From positions 1 to 64,000 of the forward strand of contig NZ_ARZY01000014.1 of NCBI RefSeq assembly GCF_000568405.1: a DNA stretch of 64,000 nucleotides. The letters are read 5' to 3'. Below, in pieces: positions 54,658 to 63,060 of this stretch. Every line of letters starts with the position of its first letter. The first letter of the stretch is position 1. The DNA comes from Catenovulum agarivorans DS-2 (GTDB taxonomy: Bacteria; Pseudomonadota; Gammaproteobacteria; Enterobacterales; Alteromonadaceae). The position numbers and the translations under genes are program-made. The notes under the pieces are model-generated. The model saw only the letters and a list, made by a program, of their open reading frames with translations, had not been told where the DNA came from and searched no databases.

Positions 54658-55338
54658 ATGAACATTGAGGCTCAAAAAAAAATTGTATTCTTAGGGGCTA
54701 CTGGAGCTGTTGGTTCAGTCGTTTTAACTCGTGTTTTAAGTTTTTCTCAAGTCGTGAAAGTATTATGTCTGGGACGAAAAAAAATTGATGTAAAAACCCC
54801 AAAATCGAACTTTAAGTCGGAAATTATCGATATTCATAACCCCAATACTTATGCGGAGTTAATCCATGGTTTCAACACCGCAATTTGCACCCTAGGTGTT
54901 GGTGAACCGTCAAAAGTAACAAAAGATGAATTTGTTGCAATTGATAAAACTGCAGTTTTAGAATTTGCTAACGTTTGCAAATTGCAAGGTGTAAAACACT
55001 TTCAGTTACTTGGATCTGTAGCTGTAGATAGCAACTCTCGAAATTTTTACCTGCGCACCAAAGGCGAATTAATTGAAGAACTAATTCGACTAAATTTTGA
55101 AAGGCTGAGTATCTTTCAACCCTCTATGATCATAACGCCTAAAAACAGATATGGATTACTACAAGCTTTAACGCTCAAGTTTTGGCCAAAACTTGATTTT
55201 ATATTGCAAGGTCAGCTTAGAAAATATCGAGGTATAAAAGTCGAAATATTAGGAAATTCAATAGCCAACAATACTCTAACTAACAGAAGTGGTCTCGAAT
55301 ATTTGAAATATGACGACTTTTTGGCCCTACAAAAATAG
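54658..55338 (+). CDS. NAD(P)-binding oxidoreductase-like protein (NmrA/HIM1 type)
   Basis: A 226-residue atypical SDR with the N-terminal VFLGATGAVGSVVLTRVL and no Tyr-x-x-x-Lys pair in the usual place; ELLIRLNFERLSIFQPSMI-type strands follow. Similar proteins act as NAD(P)-dependent sensors or reductases. An upstream GTG at 54655 is possible. It stands alone between the GH29 gene and a broken gene, and no role can be assigned. Confidence 0.65.
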   Translation: MNIEAQKKIVFLGATGAVGSVVLTRVLSFSQVVKVLCLGRKKIDVKTPKSNFKSEIIDIHNPNTYAELIHGFNTAICTLGVGEPSKVTKDEFVAIDKTAVLEFANVCKLQGVKHFQLLGSVAVDSNSRNFYLRTKGELIEELIRLNFERLSIFQPSMIITPKNRYGLLQALTLKFWPKLDFILQGQLRKYRGIKVEILGNSIANNTLTNRSGLEYLKYDDFLALQK

Positions 55339-55370
55339 CAGATGACTACAACTAAAAATGTCAGGGTTAG

Positions 55371-55391
55371 TTGTTTTCAACCAACAAAGGT
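55371..55391. repeat. 21-bp repeat, copy 2
   Basis: Identical to the copy at 51769-51789, here between two convergent genes, where a promoter role is unlikely. This weakens the operator idea and favours a copied fragment. Confidence 0.55.
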
Positions 55392-56487
55392 TCACTTTTT
55401 GAAATTAGATTTTTTGAAATGAGCGTTAAAGAAACTAAAGTTAACTCTTGCCCAAAAGGCTCTTTTACGTTTGTGCTGAGCTTTTAACTGCTCGACATAT
55501 TCACTGTGATGAATGTGAGTCTGATAGTCAGTAATTTTAGGCGCCAATACAAATAGCTTTTCAAGATATGTTGCAGCGTAGTGATAAGCCTTAGAGCGAG
55601 CTGATTGTAAAATATCATCAATTAATGAGCGGTAGCATAAACTAGCTGCTAAAGGCTGGGCGTTTTTTGCAAAATTTTTTGCCCAATCAGGCAAAGCATA
55701 GTAGCCAACTCTAGGTAACTCACTGGTATTATTAATAACCTGATCCGCCGTAACATCGATTGCTTTCAATTCAATTAAACTGCCAACCCTTACACTAAAA
55801 TCATCAATTGTTTGCGCTTTTGCGACAGCTTGCCGAGTTAAAATTTCACGCTCGTCTTCACTACTAATTTCAAGCAATGCGGTTAAGTTATGGTGGTTAG
55901 GTAACTGTTGATATTGCTGGCGGCGCAGCTCTACTTGCGCTAAGCAAAATAGCTGTTTTTTCTAGCAAATAATCCCACACTGAATAGCCATTATTGTTAA
56001 AGCGTTGTAGCACTTCATCCTGCCAATTTATCGTTTTTTGGCTAGGTTTTATTGTTTGTTGCACTGCTCGCAATTGTTTAGCAGCGGTTAACCATGTACC
56101 AACAAAAGTGCGATAAATATCGCCAATATATCCGCTTGAATCATCGGCTCGTTCATATACTTTTTCATGGCTTTGCATAAAAGCATCCGCCAGTTCAAAT
56201 ACTGCTTTGTGCTGGGTATTTTGGGAAACTAGCTCAGCTATTGAATCTGCAATATCATGCAATTCACTGCAAAACGAACGAGTATGGCGATAATCAATAA
56301 AGCGGGTACCTCGTTTAACGCTTTGAATGCGTTTTTTTAATAACTTAACTTGTTCGTAGGCCGATTCTTTACTGGCAAATAACTCAATTTTTTGTTGGAG
56401 ATTAGGTAAGTCGCTATGCAGTTTTACAATAAACTCTATAAGCTCGCTTTTATCTAAATGATCGAGCTTGTTAATCAGTTTGTTCAC
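55392..56487 (-). pseudogene. Helical protein (DUF6880-like) broken by a frameshift
   Basis: Two adjacent frames give one protein of about 365 residues. The first part (LDHLDKSELIEFIVKLHSDLP at the start, NNGYSVWDYLLEKTAILLSA at the end) runs to about 55936, and the second (VELRRQQYQQLPNHHNLTALLEISSEDERE) continues in the neighbouring frame. Removing one A near 55935-55936 restores the frame. The N-terminus resembles the DUF6880 family; its function is unknown. Whether this is true decay or a one-base error cannot be decided from one sequence. Confidence 0.65.
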
Positions 56488-56528
56488 TGTTACTAACCTT
56501 AGTTGTTTTGTTTAATTATAAAAAATGC

Positions 56529-56624
56529 TTGAGTTCGACTCGAACACACTACTATACTAAGCACAAGTGGATTGGGAGTGCCCGATCGGCGTCATAACCT
56601 CGGTGAGTGCATCGAGGTTTTTCG
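56529..56624 (+). ncRNA. Candidate small RNA with promoter and terminator
   Basis: TTGAGT (56529-56534) and TATACT (56553-56558), 18 bases apart, form a good sigma-70 promoter. About 40 bases after a start near 56565 comes a stem AACCTCG/CGAGGTT (56596-56619) with a 10-nt loop and a TTTTT tail. No open frame of note lies between. The RNA would be about 60 nt and divergent from the broken helical-protein gene. No known RNA family is recognised. Confidence 0.45.
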
Positions 56625-56643
56625 CTTTCTAGAGCCAAGAAAA

Positions 56644-57413
56644 TTACGGAAAATGTTTTAACCCCCATTGGTCAAATCCTTTACCAATTTCACATCTGCC
56701 ACCTTCACAATAAAATTTTTTAGTGAGAATTTCAAAAGCACGATTGGTTTGTTTGGGATCAATTACGTGGCGACCAATTGGACGTGCTACTAAATCAGCT
56801 AATTGTAACCCTGCTGAATTTGACGTTTTAGCTGCCATACGAATTTTAAAAGGCAGATCAAGTTGATACTTATTTTCACCATCACAAATACGGCGAAACT
56901 CTAGCTCTAATTCATTGTCTTCTTTTGCACCTCGGCGTTCGACTATCACATGAGTTTCTAACTCTTCTTGCCCTTTTTCTTTAACCAAAGCAAACAAAGT
57001 TTCTAAACAATGTTTTAACGCAATATGATAAATATTGTCTGTGTCGTCTGGCGTAGAAATTTTATGCTTTTCAATAACACACGAAGCCAAAATAAAATTA
57101 CTGTTATCAATAATCTCGCTGAGTCGCCCGATAAATTTTTGTTTTTCTGCTCTATCTTTAAAAATAACAAAATCGCCTTTTTCTTTGCGTATTTCGTGAT
57201 CATGCAATATCACCAAATCATGACCAAAATAATCAAATTTTAACTGCTGCAATTTCGGTACAACTTTGCCAATGAATGTGATTTATAAAAAATACAAAAT
57301 GCGAGTACAAACACCGGATAATCTGGATTTATTGACGTTAAGCTGTGGTCGCCGCTTCCATCAACATATACAACAAAGTCACTAAATTTTTGCGGTTGAT
57401 TTTCACTTGTCAT
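56644..57413 (-). pseudogene. DUF3800 protein broken by a frameshift
   Basis: The first part (MTSENQPQKFSDFVVYVDGSGDHS, FVLAFCIFYKSH) and the second part (VVPKLQQLKFDYFGHDLVILHDHEIRK through SAGLQLADLVARPIGRHV) lie in neighbouring frames and join near 57271-57284. Together they make a DUF3800 protein of about 255 residues, a family often found in mobile and defence regions and related to RNase H-like folds. The ATG at 57413 follows AAGGAAGA. As with the gene next to it, one base would restore the frame. Confidence 0.72.
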
Positions 57414-57712
57414 ATTTTTTCTTCCTTGTTTTTGCTCGACGTTATTACCTAACATTTGTGCTCTTTTTCTGATTTTTGTACGCTTACGGTCTTTTTGGCA
57501 ATAATAGACCACTGTTAAATAACTTGCGAACAATGGCTCTTTTTTGATCATCTGAATATTTCACTTAACACTGACCTACCGCCTCTGTATTTTTTATGAA
57601 AGCTTCCAATACTGTAACCATTCATTCGATACAAGTGAGCTAAACAGAGTCGATATTGCTTGTTATTTTAAGTTGCACCGAAAGTTAAATTAAGCAGCTT
57701 TGTTATTTTAAT

Positions 57713-57771
57713 ATGTCGATGGCATCGACATGAACAGACAACATGTCGATATTTTTGGAAAATTTCGACAT
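57713..57771. promoter_or_regulatory. Cluster of ATGTCGA sites
   Basis: Within 59 bases there are a perfect palindrome ATGTCGAT-GGC-ATCGACAT (57713-57731), a third copy ATGTCGAT (57743-57750) and an inverted TTCGACAT (57764-57771). The rest of the 57414-57910 gap shows no gene. The cluster lies 140-200 bases before the small exported protein and SecDF genes, so it may be their operator. Confidence 0.55.
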
Positions 57772-57910
57772 TAGAATACTAACACGCATAAAAAACACGA
57801 TATTTTGTGCACGTTTTAGCGCTTTGGTTTTGCAAGCGGTGTTAGTCTGTTAATGCAATTGTTTTACTCTAGCGCTTGAAAAACCACTTAATTGGACATA
57901 TCTTCACCGC

Positions 57911-58381
57911 ATGAGATTTGAAGCCGATACAAAAATGGTTAAAACATTTTTGTCCGTTTTATTGTTATGTGTGTTTATGCTACTGAATATGGGTAGTCGG
58001 GCTTCTATTGCCGAAAATTTGCAAACACAATCGACAAGCATTTCCATTTCTGTTGACGCTACTGCTGCAATTGACAACTTAAATCTAGACCAAACAGGGT
58101 TGGTGCATAAGTTACCAGCCCCAAACCCAGCTGAGTTGCCGCATCGCAACCCAGTAACCCACCCGAGTTATTTTCTCGACAGTGAGCAGCAACCTGACTA
58201 TCAACTCATTTATGCTTTAGCTGATCCTGACATACCGCGTATTGTTATATATCAACTTATAAAACCTGTCACACAGCCTTGGTATCAATGTACTTCAAGG
58301 CCGCGCACTGGTGCGATTGATAATTGCCAACCGGCAAATTTAACCTATCGCTCTCAACTCACCTTCGCTCACATTAGCTGA
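57911..58381 (+). CDS. Small exported protein of unknown function
   Basis: A 156-residue protein with a signal sequence (KTFLSVLLLCVFMLLNMGSRASIAEN), then a Ser/Thr/Asp-rich stretch, a Pro-rich middle (LPAPNPAELPHRNPVTHPSYFLD) and two cysteines near the end (YQCTSRP, NCQP), perhaps a disulfide. I know no family. It sits 128 bases before a paralogous secD and may be its partner or cargo. A start at Met9 (57935) would give a more usual signal peptide. Confidence 0.5.
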   Translation: MRFEADTKMVKTFLSVLLLCVFMLLNMGSRASIAENLQTQSTSISISVDATAAIDNLNLDQTGLVHKLPAPNPAELPHRNPVTHPSYFLDSEQQPDYQLIYALADPDIPRIVIYQLIKPVTQPWYQCTSRPRTGAIDNCQPANLTYRSQLTFAHIS

Positions 58382-58509
58382 TATTTATTTTAAAGCAGCG
58401 CCTAAACCAATTCATTTGAGTATTGTTTTTGGCATTAAAATTTTTATGAGTTTTAAGCTGGTTTTGAGTAGCCCTTTGTACTGCTCACCAGCTAAGTGAG
58501 TTTATTATT

Positions 58510-60330
58510 ATGTTTACAAAATCACCCAATGCACAAGCTGCTTGGCAAGTGCGGTTCAAGCGTATATGCGTTGTTGCTGTCATACTGCTACTGGCAGTTT
58601 GTGCTTTACCGAATTTATACCAAAACAAAACCCTATTAAGTATCCGTCCGTTAACAAACGAGCATACTTTGCCCAACAACGACTTAGTCAAACAAGTTTT
58701 AGAACAGCACCACTTCAAGGTTGCCTATATTGATTCAAGCAACACAACAACTGTTGAACTTACCCAACAAACTGAGTCAGCTGCTGCGCAGCAGTTGCTC
58801 GCACAATCATTTGGCGAGCGCGCATCCATTACAGTAATAGAACAAGCAACCGCCCCACTCTGGCTGCAAAAATTGAGTTTATCACCAATAAAACTCGGTT
58901 TAGATTTAAATGGAGGTGTATTGTTTGTGCTGAAAGTTGACACCAACAAAGCACTTGAAAAACGCATGGAAAATATCGCGTTAGAAGCGCAAGCGATTCG
59001 AGTGAAAGACAAACTGCACGGCGTTCGTATTGAACAAAATACAACTCAGGGGTTGCAATTGGTTGCTACGCCACAGGGACAAACTGGGTTACAGCAACTA
59101 CAAAACAAGCTATTAAAACAGTATCCACATTTAGATGTGCACACAAAACAACAAGGCAACTTACCCCGTGCAACTTTAAATTATAGTGAGGCAGGACAAG
59201 CTGAATTTAACCAACAAATCATGCTGCAAGCGTTAACAACGCTGCGCTCTCGCATTGAAGAATTAGGCATAACCGAGGCGGTAACTCAACGCCAAGGTGA
59301 GAATTATATCCGTATTGAACTACCCGGTGTACAAGACCCAGCTGCAGCTAAACGCATTATTGGCGCAACTGCACAATTGTCGTTTCATGCACTGCAAGAC
59401 TTTGCTGGTAAACAAGTTGAAGCCGAGCATGGCATGGTAAATATAAATCCCTTAGCAATATTTACGGGTGCGGATATTGATAGCGCGCAAGCTGGCAGAG
59501 ATGAATACGGCAAACCACTAGTTGAACTGAATTTATCGCCACAAGGCGGTAATAAAATGCTGCATTTCACTCGCGATAATGTCGGCAAACCTATGGCAAC
59601 TGTATACAGCGAATATATTGCAGACACTAATGGCGAAATTCAGCAAAGCAGTAAAGCAATTTCTGTCGCAACCATACAGCAAGTGCTGGGACAAAGGTTC
59701 AGCATTACCAACCTAGACTCTTGGCAAAAAGCGCAAGATTTAGCTTTGTTATTGCGAGCAGGCTCGTTAGATGCCCCCTTAACCATAGTTACCGAGCGCA
59801 CTATAGGGCCAAGTTTGGGCGAGCAAAATATTAGCAGTGGTTTTCAAGCTCTGGCACTTGGCTTGTCTTTAACCTTGGCTTTTATGTTGTTGTGGTATCG
59901 AAAACTTGGGCTCATCGCCTGCATTGCACTGTTTGCCAATTTAATTTGTTTAATTGGATTAATGTCACTTTTACCCGGCGTGGTATTAACCTTACCTGGT
60001 ATTGCTGGTTTAGTTTTAACCATAGGCATGGCGGTTGATACCAATGTGATTATTTTTGAACGTATAAAAGAGGAGCGTAAACAAGGAACTAGCATGGTTG
60101 CGGCACTGCAGCGAGGTTATAAACAAGCACAAAGCAGTATTATTGATGCCAATTTAACCACTATGATCAGCGCAATTGTTTTAATGTCGATAGGCTATGG
60201 GCCAATTAAAGGTTTTGCTATTACGCTAGCGCTGGGCATTGTCACCAGTATGTTTTGTGGTGTTGTGGTTTCAGCACAATTGTCACAATGCTTTTATCGC
60301 TTTAATTCAGCAGCAACTAAAGGAGCATAA
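58510..60330 (+). CDS. secD: SecD-like protein export subunit, paralogue
   Basis: A 606-residue membrane protein. It has an N-terminal helix (about 17-37), a periplasmic P1 domain with LGLDLNGGVLFVLKVD and TTLRSRIEELGITEAVTQRQGENYIRIELPGVQDP, then five C-terminal helices including GLVLTIGMAVDTNVIIFERIKEE. SecD with SecF uses the proton gradient to pull exported proteins across the inner membrane. No yajC or tgt flanks it, unlike the housekeeping copy, so this is probably a second, specialised pair. secF starts 1 base after its stop. Confidence 0.88.
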   Translation: MFTKSPNAQAAWQVRFKRICVVAVILLLAVCALPNLYQNKTLLSIRPLTNEHTLPNNDLVKQVLEQHHFKVAYIDSSNTTTVELTQQTESAAAQQLLAQSFGERASITVIEQATAPLWLQKLSLSPIKLGLDLNGGVLFVLKVDTNKALEKRMENIALEAQAIRVKDKLHGVRIEQNTTQGLQLVATPQGQTGLQQLQNKLLKQYPHLDVHTKQQGNLPRATLNYSEAGQAEFNQQIMLQALTTLRSRIEELGITEAVTQRQGENYIRIELPGVQDPAAAKRIIGATAQLSFHALQDFAGKQVEAEHGMVNINPLAIFTGADIDSAQAGRDEYGKPLVELNLSPQGGNKMLHFTRDNVGKPMATVYSEYIADTNGEIQQSSKAISVATIQQVLGQRFSITNLDSWQKAQDLALLLRAGSLDAPLTIVTERTIGPSLGEQNISSGFQALALGLSLTLAFMLLWYRKLGLIACIALFANLICLIGLMSLLPGVVLTLPGIAGLVLTIGMAVDTNVIIFERIKEERKQGTSMVAALQRGYKQAQSSIIDANLTTMISAIVLMSIGYGPIKGFAITLALGIVTSMFCGVVVSAQLSQCFYRFNSAATKGA

Positions 60331-60331
60331 C

Positions 60332-61234
60332 ATGGATAATATTTGGCAAAAGGTTAGAACATTCGGCTTAAGTTTAAGTATTGTCGCCGTTTTACTAAGC
60401 TGTTTATTAATCGCCCAATTTGGTTTACAGCTTGGTCAAGATTTTACCGGCGGCTATGTTACTGAGTTTCAAATTGCTCGCGATTTAACGGTCAATGCAT
60501 TCGAACAACAATTATCACCCTATGTTGAAGGTGAATTTAAGTTATCTAACATAGGTGCGCTGCAATGGCAATTGTTTCAACCTCCGCAAGAAAACTTAGC
60601 ACAACCACTTGCATGGCAAAGTGCACTACCCGCAGATTTAGGCTTACAAATTTTAGATAGCCGCTATGTTGGTGCTCAAATAGGCGCTGAGCTCATTGAA
60701 CAAGGAGGACTTGCATTATTGATGAGTTTATTTGCTGTTGCTATCTATTTGATTATACGTTTTGAATGGCGACTCGCCCTATCGGCCTGCTTAGCATTAT
60801 TGCATGATGTACTACTGACTGTTGCTTGGTTTGCATATACTGGCATGGAATTCAATTTAACTGTATTAGCCGCTTTGTTGGCCATAATTGGTTATTCGTT
60901 AAACGACTCCATTATAATCGGTGACAAAGTCAGAGAGTTAGTTCGCGCTTATCCAGATAAACCGGTTGCCAATACAATTAACCAAGCATTGGCAAGTACG
61001 TTAGGTAGAACAATTATTACCTCGTCAACCACCTTAACAACTATCGCCGCTATTTGGTGGTTAGGAGGTGCTAGTTTAGAGGGTTTTGCCAGTGCATTAT
61101 TTGTCGGAATTGTCTTGGGTACTTGGTCATCCATTTTTGTTAGTGCTACTTTGCCACAATGGTTAGGGCTAAGTTACAACAACTACCAGCAAAACCTATC
61201 AGAGAGAGAACTCCAGCAACTCGCAGAGCCCTAA
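60332..61234 (+). CDS. secF: SecF-like protein export subunit, paralogue
   Basis: A 300-residue membrane protein with six helices. FGLQLGQDFTGGYVTEFQI is the conserved SecF start, followed by the periplasmic domain, EWRLALSACLALLHDVLLTVAWFAYTGMEFNLTVLAALLAIIGYSLNDSIIIGDKVRE, and SALFVGIVLGTWSSIFVSA. It is slightly shorter than the usual 310-320 residues. The start is the ATG at 60332 after GGAG, with the frame also open upstream. It forms a complex with SecD encoded just before. Confidence 0.88.
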   Translation: MDNIWQKVRTFGLSLSIVAVLLSCLLIAQFGLQLGQDFTGGYVTEFQIARDLTVNAFEQQLSPYVEGEFKLSNIGALQWQLFQPPQENLAQPLAWQSALPADLGLQILDSRYVGAQIGAELIEQGGLALLMSLFAVAIYLIIRFEWRLALSACLALLHDVLLTVAWFAYTGMEFNLTVLAALLAIIGYSLNDSIIIGDKVRELVRAYPDKPVANTINQALASTLGRTIITSSTTLTTIAAIWWLGGASLEGFASALFVGIVLGTWSSIFVSATLPQWLGLSYNNYQQNLSERELQQLAEP

Positions 61235-61247
61235 GGCTGATGTCGTA

Positions 61248-61282
61248 AATATTCTCCCTTGCCTTATGCAAGGGAGAATATT
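61248..61282. terminator. Strong hairpin after secF
   Basis: A perfect 15-bp stem (61248-61262 with 61268-61282) with a 5-nt loop, between convergent secF and the VOC gene. It is the longest perfect stem seen in the window and suits a bidirectional terminator. Confidence 0.75.
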
Positions 61283-61312
61283 GTGACTTTAATTAAAATA
61301 CTGTCAGGTTTA

Positions 61313-61690
61313 TTAACTGGCATTTGGATTAAAATGAAAGTTTAGTTTATTTCCATCCAAGTCTCTTATATATGCGCAATAAAAACCGCCAGAGCGTATT
61401 CCGGGAGCTCCCTCATCCGACGCGCCTAGCGCCAATGACTTTGCATAAAGCTGGTCGACCTGCTGTTTAGAACTGGCTTGTAGGGCAACCATAGTACCAT
61501 TTCCAACACTTGCCATTTCTCCGTTGTAAGGACGGATAATAGTAAAAATAACTGACTTCTTATCTTTGGCCCAAGCGATACTGCGCTCATCTGTAAAGAT
61601 TTTTTTCACATCCATAATTTTAAAAATCTGCTCATAGAAAGCACCCGCTCTATCGATATCATTTGAGCCCAACGTTATATATCCAATCAT
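61313..61690 (-). CDS. VOC-family (glyoxalase-like) protein
   Basis: A 125-residue protein with the paired beta-alpha-beta-beta-beta fold of the vicinal oxygen chelate family: MIGYITLGSNDIDRAGAFYEQIF at the start and GGFYCAYIRDLDGNKLNFHFNP at the end. Members include glyoxalase-like enzymes and bleomycin-type resistance proteins. Its own substrate is unknown. It is monocistronic, convergent with secF. Confidence 0.8.
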   Translation of the reverse strand: MIGYITLGSNDIDRAGAFYEQIFKIMDVKKIFTDERSIAWAKDKKSVIFTIIRPYNGEMASVGNGTMVALQASSKQQVDQLYAKSLALGASDEGAPGIRSGGFYCAYIRDLDGNKLNFHFNPNAS

Positions 61691-61837
61691 AATTTTTACT
61701 TCCGTTTTTATTTAGCAACACTGTTTAACGAGTATAACCTTCAATTTAATTATGGGTAGAAAACCAATATTTCGAATTGATGCTATAAAATCACATATTG
61801 TGTACAATCAAATATCATCTAAATTTGTGGTTTGGTT

Positions 61838-62971
61838 ATGAAAGGTTCGATTGTCGCGTTATCTGCAGTAATGCTTTGCATTGTTGGTTTGTTTTCATTT
61901 TTTCTTCGGCAGCCTGCCGATTCGCTAGCACAATCAAACAATCCAACCACAAGTGAAGTTGTACTTGATGATGTAAAATACTTAACACCAACACATACTG
62001 TGCATGACTCTTCTAACCTTAAATCCCCTTCTGACTGTGAAAAAGCCCTCTTGCCACTTGATAATCGACAACATATTAAAAGCTGTATTGATTTATTGTC
62101 CGCTGAACAGCCACCATCAATTGAACACTTAATGAATTTATACAAAGCATGGGGGGCAGTAGATTTGAACAACGCATTGGCGCATTTAGTTGCCCAACCC
62201 GCTGAAATTTCGAGCTATTTAATTTATGACGTGATCAGTGCTGCAAGCTCAGATAACTTAAATTCAGTGTTAGCTTGGCTCGAATCACAAACACTAGAAG
62301 AAAACCTCAAGTCTGATTTAATCGTATCTGCCTATGTTGGTGCGAGTGAAAATAACCAAGCGTCGATATTGGCGTTAGCTGAAAACCTAACCAATCCACA
62401 ATTAAAAACTCAAATAATAGACAGTATTTTAGTTAATTGGGCAAAGGTTGAATATGCAGCTGTATTAGCTTGGATTGAAGGGCGCGAGCGACCTTATATG
62501 TACCACACAGTTATCAACAAACTAGTGTTAAATATGTTAGAGCAACAACCCGCTGAAGCTTTATATTATTTAGAGTTAATGCCAGAAAATCCGCAGAAAA
62601 CCAAACTGATATCTCGCTACGCGCATGTAACAGCAAAGCAAGATTTAAGCTCGGCTTTAACTTGGGCAATAACATTAGATGAACCAGCTGAGCGCGCCGC
62701 AGCATTAACCTCTATTTTAGACTTAGCGGTAGCCGAGCCACAAAATCAGCAATTCGCTTGGCAACTGGCGCTAAACGAAACAGAAGCTAGCGTTCAACAA
62801 CAACTGCTAACGAGTGTTGCGCAAAATATCGCAAATCAGGATGTATTGTGGCTGGTTGACAAGTTTGCTGGTGTTCCTGAGAGCAGTAAAGCTGAAGTTG
62901 CTCAAATTATTGTACAAAAGTGGCGAGAAATAGATGAAGAAGCTGCGAATAACTGGGCGAATTCGTTATAA
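61838..62971 (+). CDS. Exported protein with helical repeats, unknown
   Basis: A 377-residue protein that I do not recognise. Its N-terminal helix (IVALSAVMLCIVGLFSFFL) anchors or exports it. From about residue 95 the sequence is a series of helix pairs, many carrying an ALAW or VLAWLE motif with PAE or PAERAAA at the turn, as in HEAT-like solenoids. Its likely role is protein binding in the periplasm. The ATG at 61838 is preferred to a TTG at 61832. No operon partner. Confidence 0.55.
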   Translation: MKGSIVALSAVMLCIVGLFSFFLRQPADSLAQSNNPTTSEVVLDDVKYLTPTHTVHDSSNLKSPSDCEKALLPLDNRQHIKSCIDLLSAEQPPSIEHLMNLYKAWGAVDLNNALAHLVAQPAEISSYLIYDVISAASSDNLNSVLAWLESQTLEENLKSDLIVSAYVGASENNQASILALAENLTNPQLKTQIIDSILVNWAKVEYAAVLAWIEGRERPYMYHTVINKLVLNMLEQQPAEALYYLELMPENPQKTKLISRYAHVTAKQDLSSALTWAITLDEPAERAAALTSILDLAVAEPQNQQFAWQLALNETEASVQQQLLTSVAQNIANQDVLWLVDKFAGVPESSKAEVAQIIVQKWREIDEEAANNWANSL

Positions 62972-62996
62972 AGTAACCTACCTCTTGAATAAAAAG

Positions 62997-63026
62997 AAAC
63001 CCGCTACCAGTTAACTGATTGCGGGT
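62997..63026. terminator. Convergent terminator hairpin
   Basis: A 7-bp stem AACCCGC/GCGGGTT with a 16-nt loop that itself holds the palindrome CAGTTAACTG. It lies between the convergent solenoid protein and the GH16 agarase. Confidence 0.6.
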
Positions 63027-63060
63027 TAAACTAAGTTAGTACGAGTTGGTACTAGCTAGT

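Noticed and set aside
56529-56545. tRNA 3' fragment or attachment site (GAGTTCGACTC resembles a T-arm)
   Set aside because: No acceptor stem, anticodon arm or CCA end can be built around it.
58510-61234. The main cell secDF operon
   Set aside because: yajC and tgt are missing and an unknown exported protein precedes it, so a paralogue is more likely.
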